From contig CAZSXU010000037.1 in the NCBI GenBank assembly GCA_964610505.1, forward strand, positions 1-32,987: a stretch of DNA of 32,987 bases, given 5' to 3'. Numbering within the stretch: the stretch's first letter is position 1; each line of letters opens with the position of its first letter. Below the pieces are notes generated by a model. That model did not search any database. It saw only the letters and a program-made list of their open reading frames with translations, and was not told the origin of the DNA. Of this stretch, positions 23,904 through 32,502 are shown piece by piece. Origin of the DNA: CAZSXU01 sp964610505 (lineage in GTDB: Bacteria; Arandabacterota; Arandabacteria; JAGLYR01). The position numbers were made by a program, and so were the translations under genes.

Positions 23904-25445
23904 ATGATGCTGAATGACACTAGGCAACGTGGGATCTTGCTCGCCGGCGTCATCATCGCCCTGGCCCTCCACATACTGAGAACCGCGCCGTCACTAAATC
24001 CGGCCTCTCTCTGGCTCGACGATCTCTGGGTGGCCGTTCTGGTGAAACATGCATCCGTCGGCATGGTCCCCGAACTGGGCGCTCATGTTCCCCTGGGCTT
24101 CATCGCGATCCAGAAACTGTTTCATGGACTGATTTCCGATCCTGAACTGTCCATGCAGCTCTTCCCCTACCTCTGCTCCCTTCTCCTGATTCCGGCCGTC
24201 ACGCTCGCGGTGTTCGCACTGAGTAGAGATCTGCCCACTGCGTGGATGGCGGCCCTGATCACTGCAGTTTCACCGTTGATCGACACGGGAATAAGAAACA
24301 AACCGTATGCGTCCGACGCCCTAGTCTGCTTTCTGCTGTTCTTTCTTTTCTATCGCTGCCGGCAGCAGCGGACGTTCCGGCTGTATGCGTTGCTGGCCGC
24401 CGCGGCCCTGATCTCCGTGCTCTTCTCCTACGTTTCTATTTTCTTCGGCTTCGTTCTGGTGAATCTTCTGAACGCCCACGCACTGAGGGATCGCAGGAAT
24501 CAGGGCGTCGGGCCGAAGTCCATTCTCCTGAGCGCACTGGGGTTCAACGTTTGCCTGGCCCTTCTGTACTTCGTGTTTCTGCGGGGCAGTGCAAATCAGT
24601 CTCTGGCTGATTTCTGGATGGAGTACTTCGTGCCTATCCATGGGGTGGGCGCGTTCTTCGGATTCTGCTTCGAAAGGGGAGGCACGTTCGTCACGGGCCC
24701 TTTCCCGAAAGCTCTGTGGTGGATGTCCATCGTCGTGATTCCGGGACTGGTCTGGCTCGTTTCCCGGTGGAGACTGCTGGGGTTGGGGGCACTGGGGATC
24801 TACGGTTGTGTATGGGTTGCATCGGCCCTTGGGAAGTACCCCATAGGCGGCGGCCGGACGGATACCTTTGCTTATCCACTCACGATATTGCTCTCCGTTG
24901 TGGGTCTGTATGCCGTCACCGACAGGTTGAAGTCTGAACCCGGCCGGAGGCTCCGGTGGGTGCTCGTCCTCGCCCTCGCGGTTTTTGTCTTCCACCGTTC
25001 GGCGACGACACCCGTCCGGTATGTCCCCGACACAAGCGCCGAGTACCTGCGCCTGGCTGCGGAGAACACCAGAGCGGGAGATGCAATCATCATCTTTCCG
25101 CATGGAAACTTCGCGCTCGGGTATTATGGGTCGTGGCCCGTTGAGCTCGCGCCCGTTTCGTACTATGCAGCGGGATTTGAAGTCCGCCTGCCGACAGAAC
25201 CTTCGCTGACGCTCCCCGCCATAGTGGACGGTCGCTCGTATAGGGACGATCCGGAAGTCCTTACTCCCCTCATCGCTGATTTCCTCAATGGACGTTTCCC
25301 CCGCGTCATCTACTTCAGCGGTCACGTGGGCAAGGAAGTCAGCCGCCACATCCAGTGGGCCATCAAGAGCCAAGGGTACACCGCATCGCGCTCGGAAAAC
25401 GGGCGGGCGAACGACGTTGTGGTGTTTGAGAAGACACAGAGCTAG
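23904..25445 (+). CDS. GT39-like membrane glycosyltransferase (GT-C fold)
   Basis: Polytopic membrane protein of 513 residues with about 10 to 12 hydrophobic helices followed by a soluble C-terminal domain (about 395-513). The first extracytoplasmic loop has SLWLDDLW (D39, D40), the acidic pair used by GT-C enzymes such as PMT/ArnT for lipid-phosphate-linked sugars. RNKPYASDALVCF, near residue 135, is the kind of short loop seen in the dolichyl-phosphate-mannose transferase family. I chose ATG 23904 since the first helix begins about 12 residues later; an in-frame ATG at 23817 would add 29 residues of non-membrane character. Ribosome-binding sites are weak at both. Acceptor unknown: protein, lipid or glycan. 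The TonB receptor gene follows but has its own promoter. Confidence 0.72.
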   Translation: MMLNDTRQRGILLAGVIIALALHILRTAPSLNPASLWLDDLWVAVLVKHASVGMVPELGAHVPLGFIAIQKLFHGLISDPELSMQLFPYLCSLLLIPAVTLAVFALSRDLPTAWMAALITAVSPLIDTGIRNKPYASDALVCFLLFFLFYRCRQQRTFRLYALLAAAALISVLFSYVSIFFGFVLVNLLNAHALRDRRNQGVGPKSILLSALGFNVCLALLYFVFLRGSANQSLADFWMEYFVPIHGVGAFFGFCFERGGTFVTGPFPKALWWMSIVVIPGLVWLVSRWRLLGLGALGIYGCVWVASALGKYPIGGGRTDTFAYPLTILLSVVGLYAVTDRLKSEPGRRLRWVLVLALAVFVFHRSATTPVRYVPDTSAEYLRLAAENTRAGDAIIIFPHGNFALGYYGSWPVELAPVSYYAAGFEVRLPTEPSLTLPAIVDGRSYRDDPEVLTPLIADFLNGRFPRVIYFSGHVGKEVSRHIQWAIKSQGYTASRSENGRANDVVVFEKTQS

Positions 25446-25479
25446 CCGGGCGTCTCACCCCAAAAGCCCGACCGCGCAC

Positions 25480-25508
25480 TTGACATTCATTCGTTTCGTT
25501 TGTATAGG
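25480..25508 (+). promoter_or_regulatory. Sigma-70-type promoter of TonB receptor gene
   Basis: TTGACA (25480-25485), 17-bp spacer, TATAGG (25503-25508). The predicted leader is about 100 nt with GGAGG at 25606-25610 before the ATG at 25616. Confidence 0.7.
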
Positions 25509-25615
25509 TGCCCAAGGCTATTTTCCCACCGCGGTCCCCCTGATTCGCAGTGGACAGCCGGTCAGGTTCAACCATCGAAATCGACAGTCAAGGCAGTGGC
25601 CAGTTGGAGGATGTG

Positions 25616-28018
25616 ATGCTGCATCGAGGGATCACTCGGGTCATAGCCATTGGGATGCTGCTACTCTTCTCGGGCGTCCGTGCGTTCTCGGAAGAGCGTG
25701 GGACCCTGGATGGGCACGACAAGAGAACCGGAGGAATCGAGGGTCGGGTTGTGGACCGGGACACAGGGCAACCGTTGTCCGGAGCGAACGTCGTCCTTAC
25801 CGGCACAAGGTGGGGAAACTACACGGATGCCGGCGGGCGGTATACGATTACCGGTCTCCCTCCCGGCGAGTTCGTCATTGAGTTCTCCTACATCGGATTC
25901 CGAACAGAACGGATTGAACGCTTTCAGGTTGCCGCCAATGCTCTCTCCCGGATTGATGTGGAACTGGAACCCAGGCCCCTGCAATTGAGCGAAGTTGTTG
26001 TGACGCCGGGTCAGTTCGCCGTGATGGGCGGAGAGCCGGCGGTGCGGCAGGCCCTCACAAGACAGGACCTCGAGACGATCCCGTTCGCAGAGGACATCTA
26101 CCGAGCGGTTACGCGACTACCGGGCGTCGCCTCGGGCGATTACTCCGCAAAGTTCACCGTGCGCGGGAGCAAGAATGAGGACATCCTGGTTCTCATGGAC
26201 GGGCAGCAGCTTCACGAACCCTTTCATCTCAAGGACGTGGACGGCGGGCTGTTGAGCATCATGGACGTGGAGGCTATTGAAGGAATCAATCTGTATACCG
26301 GCGGGTATCCGGCTCAGTACGGCGAATGCTTGGGCGGCGTTCTCGATATGCGATCCACCAACAACCGCAGACAGCCACGAACCTCGCTCGGAATCAGCCT
26401 GATGAATGCCCGTCTGATGTCCGAAGGCAGCTTTCAGCAGGGCAGAGGGTCCTGGTTGATTTCCGCGCGCAGAGGGTATCTGGATCTGGTGCTCGCTCTG
26501 GTGGGTGAGGAGCATACAGCGGAGCCGGTTTACTACGATGTGTTCGGAAAGGCGAGATACGCCATTACCGGGGAGCATACGCTTACGGCCAGCATTCTCC
26601 ACTCCGGCGACAGACTGGAATTCGTTGAGGATGATTGGGCGGCCGTCCGGCAGGATCAGGCGAATACGACGTATGGAAACTCTTACGGCTGGCTTACGCT
26701 GCAGTCGATGGTGAATCCCCGCCTGGCGGTCCGAACCATCGCCTCCGCGGGCAGAATCACCCGCGGCCGCCAGGGCATCGGGTACTTCGACATGACCGGA
26801 GACGTAGAGTACACGGTAGACGATGACGCCCAGGCCCGTGTGTTCGGTCTGAAACAGGATTGGGACCTGGAGCTCTCCGAGCGCATCCTGTTGAAATGGG
26901 GAGCCTACTACAACAGTGAGAGCGCGGACTACGAATACTTGAACAGCGTGGTCCATCGCGTCTGCGCAGACTCAAACAGTTGTGTAGACACGATCGACTC
27001 AACGTCTGCAACCATCGGCCCGGAAGGAAACCGATTCGGCGGATACGTTTCAAACCGGCTCCGAATTGCAGCACCCCTCACCGTCGAATTCGGATTACGA
27101 TACGACCGGAATGGATATACGGGAGACCGGTATCTTGACCCCCGGTTCGGCGTCGTCTGCGCGCTGGGAAAGCAAACCTTCCTGAGAGGTGGTTGGGGGT
27201 ACTTTCATCAGAGCCAGCGGATGCATGAAATCGCTGTCGCCTACGGCGAAGCGGACTTCTATCCGGCGGAGTCCGCCAGGCACTGGGTGGTCGGGCTGGA
27301 ACACACTCTGCACAACGGCCTGAATTTTCGGCTCGAGGGATATTACAAGAAGATGTCCGACCTCCGGCCGGCGCATCACATGTTTTCCAACACGATTGAG
27401 ATATTTCCGGAAGTCGAGGAGGACGTATACTCATTGACGTTTGACGGGGCGGAATCCAAAGGGCTCGAGCTCTATGCGAAGTACCACCAGGAGGGTAAAT
27501 GGTCCTGCTGGGGCAGCTACGCACTCTCCTACGTAGATGAGAATACAAAGGACCTTATCCACCTGGGCGAGGAATACTCTTTGGAGGATCCGGTGATTCC
27601 GGGCCGGTACGATCAGCGCCATGCCGTGCACCTGGACATCAACTACAGGCCCAACCCCAGGTGGGATATGAACGTCTCCTGGAAGTATCACACCGGCTGG
27701 CCCTACACGCGCCAGGTGCTGCGTTCCGAGGAACTGCCCGACGGCAGCACTCAGGTGTCCTCCGAATATGAGCTCCGAGAGGCAAGACTCCCGTCCTATC
27801 ACCGGATGGACGTTCAGCTCAGCCGCCATTTCGGTTCTTCCCGGAATCCCGTTTCCGTATTCCTCGCGGTGATCAACCTGTACAATCGGGACAATGTCAG
27901 CAACGTCAAGTACAGTCGGAGATCGGGCCCGGACGGGAGTCCCTACCTCGTTGCGAACGAGGAGTACTGGTTCGGCCTGTTGCCCTCCCTGGGTGTGCGC
28001 TGGACCTGGGGACACTAG
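25616..28018 (+). CDS. TonB-dependent receptor with carboxypeptidase-regulatory-like domain
   Basis: Outer-membrane active transporter of 800 residues. GGAGG five bases before ATG 25616 fixes the start; the signal peptide covers residues 1-27. Then a CarboxypepD-regulatory-like Ig domain (about 40-120): GGIEGRVVDRDTGQPLSGA, NVVLTGTRWGNYTDAGGRY, GLPPGEF. Next a plug domain (about 125-245) with RLPGVASGDYSAKFTVRG and ILVLMDGQQLHEP, as in the TonB plug family. The remaining 550 residues alternate aromatic and polar residues as a 22-strand barrel does, ending LGVRWTWGH. It resembles the Bacteroidetes-style receptors but I see no SusD partner, TonB or ExbBD nearby, so the substrate (metal chelate, glycan or other) cannot be named. 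It ends 40 bp from convergent rsgA. Confidence 0.92.
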   Translation: MLHRGITRVIAIGMLLLFSGVRAFSEERGTLDGHDKRTGGIEGRVVDRDTGQPLSGANVVLTGTRWGNYTDAGGRYTITGLPPGEFVIEFSYIGFRTERIERFQVAANALSRIDVELEPRPLQLSEVVVTPGQFAVMGGEPAVRQALTRQDLETIPFAEDIYRAVTRLPGVASGDYSAKFTVRGSKNEDILVLMDGQQLHEPFHLKDVDGGLLSIMDVEAIEGINLYTGGYPAQYGECLGGVLDMRSTNNRRQPRTSLGISLMNARLMSEGSFQQGRGSWLISARRGYLDLVLALVGEEHTAEPVYYDVFGKARYAITGEHTLTASILHSGDRLEFVEDDWAAVRQDQANTTYGNSYGWLTLQSMVNPRLAVRTIASAGRITRGRQGIGYFDMTGDVEYTVDDDAQARVFGLKQDWDLELSERILLKWGAYYNSESADYEYLNSVVHRVCADSNSCVDTIDSTSATIGPEGNRFGGYVSNRLRIAAPLTVEFGLRYDRNGYTGDRYLDPRFGVVCALGKQTFLRGGWGYFHQSQRMHEIAVAYGEADFYPAESARHWVVGLEHTLHNGLNFRLEGYYKKMSDLRPAHHMFSNTIEIFPEVEEDVYSLTFDGAESKGLELYAKYHQEGKWSCWGSYALSYVDENTKDLIHLGEEYSLEDPVIPGRYDQRHAVHLDINYRPNPRWDMNVSWKYHTGWPYTRQVLRSEELPDGSTQVSSEYELREARLPSYHRMDVQLSRHFGSSRNPVSVFLAVINLYNRDNVSNVKYSRRSGPDGSPYLVANEEYWFGLLPSLGVRWTWGH

Positions 28019-28058
28019 CGGATCGCGGCCACCGCCTCTGATTCCCGGTGTCGATTCC

Positions 28059-29168
28059 CTATCGCCCTCTTTTCTTCAAGCGGTTCAACTCTTTCCTCGA
28101 CTTGGAGATCTGTTTCCAGCGGCGTTTGGTGTTCCGGGCCGACCGCTCATCGGCGCGCCGGGCCGTGTAGTCGATCTCACGCTGCAGCCGAAGGTAGCTG
28201 TCGAGTCTTCCCTGTTCGAGCAAACCTTCACGAACCGCGGCTTCCACGGCACACCCGGGCTCTCCCGTGTGGCTGCAATCTCGAAACCGACAGTCTTGAG
28301 CGGACGCCTCGATGTCCGCAAAGGTCCGTCGCACGCCCTCCTCGACGTCCCAGAGTCCGATTTCCCGCAACCCGGCGGTGTCGATGAGAAGCGCTCCAAC
28401 GGGTGTGGGAATCAGCTCCTGGCGCGCCGTCGTGTGGCGTCCCTTGTGGTCCCCACCCCTCACGTCCGCCGTGACTTGACGCTCCGTCCCAAGGAGACGG
28501 TTGATGACAGTCGATTTTCCGACCCCCGACGACCCGACCAGGGCAATCGTCATTCCCGGCTCACACACGGTGAGCACCTCGGCAAGTCCGTCCTCCTCGA
28601 GCGCCGAGCAGAAGACAACCCGGGCCTCGAGTGCCACCCTCCCCAGTTCGCCGGTGAGTGCCGCTCTGTCGTGCGCGAGGTCCGTCTTGTTCACGACGAT
28701 CACCGGCTCGGTCCCGCTGTCCCACACCGTCGCCAGGTACCTCTCGAGCCGGCGCGGATTGAAGTCGTCGTCCACCGCCGTCACGATGAACACCCGATCC
28801 ACGTTGGCCGCAAGGATCTGAGGCCGCGCGTCTCGGCCCGCCGCCTTGCGGACGAAACACGAACGACGGGAGAGCAGCTGCTCGATCACGATCGAATCGC
28901 GCTCGCCGCTCACCAGCGCCCAGTCGCCGACGACCGGGAACCCGGATCCATCGGCGTCGAGCTCCGTGAGACGTTTCCGGCAACTCACCCACGGGCCACC
29001 GGACTTGGCCAGCCCGAGAACCAGGTAGCGCCCGCGGACCGCCGCGGCCACGCGCACCGGCCGGAGAGTCTTGGATCCAACGCGGTCGAACTCCGCCTGC
29101 CAGGCCGCGTCCCAGCCCAGCGCAGCCGGATCCCCATACGGGGAGGAATCTGGTATCTGATCGCTCAT
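28059..29168 (-). CDS. rsgA: Ribosome small-subunit biogenesis GTPase
   Basis: Circularly permuted GTPase that checks late maturation of the 30S subunit. An N-terminal OB-fold (about 40-110) precedes the permuted GTPase motifs in order G4-G1-G3: NKTD (160-163), GSSGVGKST (212-220) and DTAGLRE (263-269), with TT (246-247) as switch I. The C-terminal zinc-binding helical domain has Cys293, Cys298, His300 and Cys306 in CRFRDCSHTGEPGC. A Lys/Arg-rich tail follows. Length of 369 residues is a little long. ATG 29168 is preceded by AACGGAG. The gene is single, and convergent with the TonB receptor gene. Confidence 0.97.
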   Translation of the reverse strand: MSDQIPDSSPYGDPAALGWDAAWQAEFDRVGSKTLRPVRVAAAVRGRYLVLGLAKSGGPWVSCRKRLTELDADGSGFPVVGDWALVSGERDSIVIEQLLSRRSCFVRKAAGRDARPQILAANVDRVFIVTAVDDDFNPRRLERYLATVWDSGTEPVIVVNKTDLAHDRAALTGELGRVALEARVVFCSALEEDGLAEVLTVCEPGMTIALVGSSGVGKSTVINRLLGTERQVTADVRGGDHKGRHTTARQELIPTPVGALLIDTAGLREIGLWDVEEGVRRTFADIEASAQDCRFRDCSHTGEPGCAVEAAVREGLLEQGRLDSYLRLQREIDYTARRADERSARNTKRRWKQISKSRKELNRLKKRGR

Positions 29169-29612
29169 CGCTCCGTTACCATTGGCCCAATCGAAACAGA
29201 AGTCCTAAGTTCTGAGTTCTCGGTTCCGAATTCGGCAGTGAAGGCACTCGCGGCCCCGTCGCCGTGTCGCTGCCCTCAAACGAGAACCGTAGTGGACCCT
29301 AGTGCAGCCCGCGCCCGCAGCCGAGGCGCCGGTTGTCTCGGATCCGAATCTCCACCCGGTGAGTGTAGCGGATTCCGTCCGTCGAGTCTAGGCAGGGTTC
29401 CCGGGTGGTTCGTAGAGAGGGGGGGACAGTCACCTGTTTTCGTCAACAATATCTCATGCGCTATATCTGACGAAAATAGGTGACTGTCCCTGGTTTGCCA
29501 CTGGTTTGCCAGGCGGGTCTTGCCAACCTTCCAGCGGGGTGTCAAGATCCGGGACGAGTAAGCCAAAACGATCGACCAACCTTTCTGGCCTCCCAGACGA
29601 CTAAGGAATGAG
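29169..29612. other. Spacer between rsgA and sigma operon
   Basis: No gene is visible. It contains CCTAAGTTCTGAGTTCT (29204-29220), a word family also seen at 23624-23643, and a 70-bp palindromic element (29421-29490) followed by two CTGGTTTGCCA copies. A weak promoter for the sigma operon is possible (TTGCCA near 29520 with CAAGAT 17 bp on), but I do not rely on it. Confidence 0.6.
29421..29490. repeat. Palindromic REP/MITE-like element, copy A
   Basis: GGGACAGTCACCTGTTTTCG... (23-nt arm 29423-29445) and its complement (29468-29490) pair with one G-T step around a 22-nt centre AACAATATCTCATGCGCTATATC-like. It is followed by two CTGGTTTGCCA repeats. The same element is present at 32852-32921. 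I associate GGGGACAGTCACC palindromes with REP-associated tyrosine transposase systems (memory, hedged); no transposase is in the window. Confidence 0.8.
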
Positions 29613-30170
29613 ATGGATTGCCGAAACGCAGGCGCCGGGAGCGACCGCATTCTGGCCGAGGCCATCCTGGAGAGAGGCGAAGAGAGCGCGTTTCGCGAGC
29701 TCTACAGGCGCCACACGCCGCGCCTCTATCTTCTGATTCTGCGACTCCTGGGCGGTATGGAATCCGACGCCGAAGACGCTGTTCAGGAAACGTGGCTGCG
29801 AGTGTGTGAGCAGCTGGTCCGCTTCCGGTGGGATGCGGCCTTTCCCACATGGCTGCGGGCAATCGGCGTGAATGTCGCCCGGGATGTCTTGAGGCGTTAC
29901 GGGCGGGACCCTTCCAGAACAGGCAATCCGGAGGCGGACCCGCCCACAAAGCCGCTGCCCCTCGACGAGCGGATTGACCTGGAACGGGCGATCGCCATAC
30001 TGCCGGACGGATACCGTCAGGTTCTGGTCCTTCACGATATCGAGGGGATGAAACACCGAGAGGTCGCCGCGGAGCTGGGCATATCGGCGGGAGCATCAAA
30101 GAAACAGCTCTTCAACGCCCGGCGGCTGCTCAGGGAGCACCTGGCACCGCAAAAAGGAGAACGGTCATGA
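29613..30170 (+). CDS. ECF-type RNA polymerase sigma factor
   Basis: Group 4 sigma factor of 185 residues. Region 2 (about 25-95): AFRELYRRHTPRLYLLILRLL, cited by position 26-46, then DAEDAVQETWLRV (the DAED-Q-TW core) and FPTWLRAIGVNVARDVLRR. Region 4 (about 123-178): ERAIAILPDGYRQVLVLHDIEG, cited by position 124-145, and HREVAAELGISAGASKKQLFNARRLL, the helix-turn-helix, cited by position 148-173. No region 3 is present, as expected. ATG is preceded by AAGGAATGAG. The stop overlaps the next ATG (ATGA), coupling it to the putative anti-sigma gene. It should direct transcription of envelope or stress genes, possibly its own operon. Confidence 0.93.
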   Translation: MDCRNAGAGSDRILAEAILERGEESAFRELYRRHTPRLYLLILRLLGGMESDAEDAVQETWLRVCEQLVRFRWDAAFPTWLRAIGVNVARDVLRRYGRDPSRTGNPEADPPTKPLPLDERIDLERAIAILPDGYRQVLVLHDIEGMKHREVAAELGISAGASKKQLFNARRLLREHLAPQKGERS

Positions 30171-30721
30171 AGGATGACGAGCTGACCCCCGATGAGCGCA
30201 GGGCATTCGATACCCTGCCCCGGGAACGAATCCCGAGCCGCAGTCTCGAGGAGCGCACGGTCCAGGCCCTGCGGGGCCGCGGCCTGCTACGGGCGCCGCG
30301 TCGGTCCGGGATCACCCTATCAACGAAATGGGCCGCCGCTGCGGCGGCGGCCGTGGCTGCCGTCCTTGTCGGCAGCTTCGGTCTGGGCCTCTACGCCGGT
30401 TCTCGCCAAACGGAACGGGCCATGCTCGCCATGCACGAACAGGACAGTCTTCGGCTGGCTGCGGAGGTGCAGCGGTCCGGGACCGCGTACATCCAGGCTC
30501 TAACCGCCCTAGCCGAGAGCCCCCGCCGCCGAGACCCGGACGCCCATGAGCAGGGTCGTGAAGCAGCCGTGGCCGCGCTGCATGCCGCGGCCGAGCTCGT
30601 GGTCAGCCTGACACCTGAGGATCCCTTGGCGACGAATATTGTGCGCGTGTCTGAGGAGACAAAGCGAGACCGTTCTGACGTGGGCAAAGAGCGTGCCGAG
30701 CGCAGGATTGTCTGGTTCTAG
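30167..30721 (+). CDS. Putative one-TM anti-sigma factor
   Basis: I infer the role from position: it is translationally coupled to the ECF sigma gene, in the place where a membrane anti-sigma factor belongs. The protein is 184 residues. A charged N-terminal part (1-52, with LTPDERRAFDTLPRERIPSR) lies ahead of one transmembrane helix (about 54-78, Ala/Val-rich). A long helical periplasmic part (about 80-150) may form a coiled coil (heptad-like Leu/Ala/Arg). There is no cysteine at all, so the zinc-binding HxxxCxxC anti-sigma motif is absent. The ending is RRIVWF. Primary similarity to known anti-sigma families is not visible to me. Confidence 0.55.
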   Translation: MKDDELTPDERRAFDTLPRERIPSRSLEERTVQALRGRGLLRAPRRSGITLSTKWAAAAAAAVAAVLVGSFGLGLYAGSRQTERAMLAMHEQDSLRLAAEVQRSGTAYIQALTALAESPRRRDPDAHEQGREAAVAALHAAAELVVSLTPEDPLATNIVRVSEETKRDRSDVGKERAERRIVWF

Positions 30722-30747
30722 TCCACCCCTTCCCAAGGAGCACGACC

Positions 30748-31911
30748 ATGTTTGCGAATCCACCCAACCTTCGTGAGTGGAGAGGCCCCAGCATCCTGTC
30801 CGTCCTGTTGGGACTCATCTTGTCTGCGTACCCGTCCGTGGCGTCCGCCCAGGATTTCCCGGAGGACGCGGAGCTCATGATCGGCGATCTGGGAATTTCC
30901 GGTCTGGAGGGTGAGTTCCGCCTGACCTGTGTGCCGGGAGAGACCCCCGTTTTTGACTTCGGGTCCGAGCCCTACATCCGTGCAGTAGATCAGGATGGAC
31001 CCTCCCGCGGGAAGCTCCGGCCGGGGGACGTGATCGTGGCCATCAACGGTCACCTGATCACCACGAAGGTTGGCGGCCGGATTCTCGGAAACCCGCCTGC
31101 CGGAGAACCCGTGGAGTTGACCATCCGGCGGGGCAAGCGCGAGAGCACCGTGATTGTTGTCCCGGTGCTCATCTCCATCGATGACCCCGGCGCCCTCGCG
31201 GGCATCCCGAAACCCAAGCCGCCGATCCCCCAGATCACCCTGCCGGGGCTACTCCTAGATCCATTGATGGATGACGACATTCCGGTAGAGATCCCGGTTG
31301 CACCGACGCTGGATCTTGCCCTTCTGCCTGGCAGGATTCCACCCGTAGGGCGACTCGGATTCGGACTCTCCTGTGAGAACTGCACGGTCCGCCGAAACCA
31401 CGAGACGGATTCCTACACCTGGGAATTCGAAAACCCTCCAAAGGTCTACAACGTGGAATCGGACAGCCCGGCGTTCGAAGCGGGTTTGAGACGTGGAGAC
31501 AAGTTGACTCACATCGATGGAATCCCTTTGGACTCGGAGCAGGGTGGCCTTCGTTTCTCCACCCTGGAGCCGGGCGACAGCGTCACCTGGACGGTCAGTC
31601 GGTGGTTGAGATCCAGAGAGGTGACGATGACGGTCGGTTCGCCGTGCGAGCCCGAAGCGGCGGTCCCTGCGTCGCCGTCCTCCGCCGTTGAGCCCCTGGA
31701 GCCGGGGATCGAACCGCAACGTCCTGAGTACGAACAACACGCTCTTCGATACGCCGGTTCGGTGGGTTCAACCCAGATCGAGGTCCGGGGCTCCGACCGG
31801 GTGAGCGTGAGCATCGGCAGAACAACGGCAGGCGACGAAGAGAAGGCCGAACAGGTGATTATCGTTGCCGGCGACACCGTCATCCGCATCTGGGACGAGC
31901 CGGGGAAGTAG
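30748..31911 (+). CDS. Secreted protein with two PDZ domains
   Basis: Exported protein of 387 residues; ATG is preceded by AAGGAG. Signal peptide with hydrophobic core at about 14-27 and SVASA-Q cleavage at about 34/35. PDZ1 (about 74-140): GPSRGKLRPGDVIVAINGHLI. PDZ2 (about 200-297): GRLGFGLSC, then DSPAFEAGLRRGDKLTHIDG and EPGDSVTWTVSRW. A Pro-rich linker (152-190) separates them. No serine-protease or other catalytic domain is attached. The C-terminal 80 residues are polar and beta-like. As third gene of the sigma/anti-sigma unit it may be a periplasmic sensor or adaptor that binds misfolded protein C-termini, in the style of PDZ-based envelope stress sensing (inference). Confidence 0.82.
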   Translation: MFANPPNLREWRGPSILSVLLGLILSAYPSVASAQDFPEDAELMIGDLGISGLEGEFRLTCVPGETPVFDFGSEPYIRAVDQDGPSRGKLRPGDVIVAINGHLITTKVGGRILGNPPAGEPVELTIRRGKRESTVIVVPVLISIDDPGALAGIPKPKPPIPQITLPGLLLDPLMDDDIPVEIPVAPTLDLALLPGRIPPVGRLGFGLSCENCTVRRNHETDSYTWEFENPPKVYNVESDSPAFEAGLRRGDKLTHIDGIPLDSEQGGLRFSTLEPGDSVTWTVSRWLRSREVTMTVGSPCEPEAAVPASPSSAVEPLEPGIEPQRPEYEQHALRYAGSVGSTQIEVRGSDRVSVSIGRTTAGDEEKAEQVIIVAGDTVIRIWDEPGK

Positions 31912-31980
31912 GGGCGGTCACAGGGGACCAGCAGCTTCTGAATCGAACAGAACCCCGTCCGTGGAACGAGCGTGGCAAAC

Positions 31981-32008
31981 GTCCCTCTCCCTTTTCAGGG
32001 AGAGGGAC
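31981..32008. terminator. Perfect hairpin after the sigma operon
   Basis: GTCCCTCTCCCT and AGGGAGAGGGAC flank TTTC, a perfect 12-bp stem 70 bp past the PDZ gene stop. It may end the operon and also serve the converging remnant at 32042. It also resembles a REP-type palindrome. Confidence 0.6.
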
Positions 32009-32041
32009 TCCACGTGAGGGTCGTCTCAATAGGTGATGCCC

Positions 32042-32245
32042 CTACTTCAACAACACCATCCGCCTCGTCTCACTCTTCCCGTTCCACGTGAGGCGATAGA
32101 AGTAGACTCCGCTGGCGATGCCCACGCCGCTGTGGTGGCGCCGTCCCAGGCGACGGTATAGATTCCCGGTCCGTGATCCGAATCCACGAGAGTCGTCACC
32201 TGACGGCCGCTGGCTTCGTACACGGCGCCGGCGCCGGTGCCAGGT
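32042..32245 (-). pseudogene. Frameshifted remnant of FlgD-type C-terminal domain
   Basis: The minus strand encodes a FlgD-type tail in two frames. The first part reads VYEASGRQVTTLVDSDHGPG, then IYTVAWDG. After that the frame shifts and reads RHHSGVGIASGVYFYRL, then TWNGKSETRRMVLLK to a TAG/TAA-type end at 32042. A single base missing in the GACGGC-GCCACC stretch (about 32147) would restore one frame (WDG-RHH). The closing residues are nearly the same as those of the beta-helix protein at 22407-23621 (GVYFYRLSWNGKSETRRMV). Upstream of about 32245 (frame reads CGYARPGTGAGA) no domain is recognised, so the N-terminal part is gone. Confidence 0.75.
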
Positions 32246-32502
32246 CTTGCATAGCCACATTCCCTGGGGCCCGGCGGAACATAGTCTGTTTGTGGAGGAG
32301 CAGCATTCCGGCATGGGCGGGGTTCCGCTAACGCCGTCCTCCGGAGCTCTCGCGGGCGAAGGGGCGGGCCTCCGACCCGGGAGAGGTGATAGGCGAAAGG
32401 TGACTACCCGCCGTCTTGGTCTCTCGATACCCCGACGGCCCTAGAACAAAGGGCAAGTAACGTGGGCAGGCGATGAGGGCAAGGGAGAACCCCTGAGCCA
32501 CA

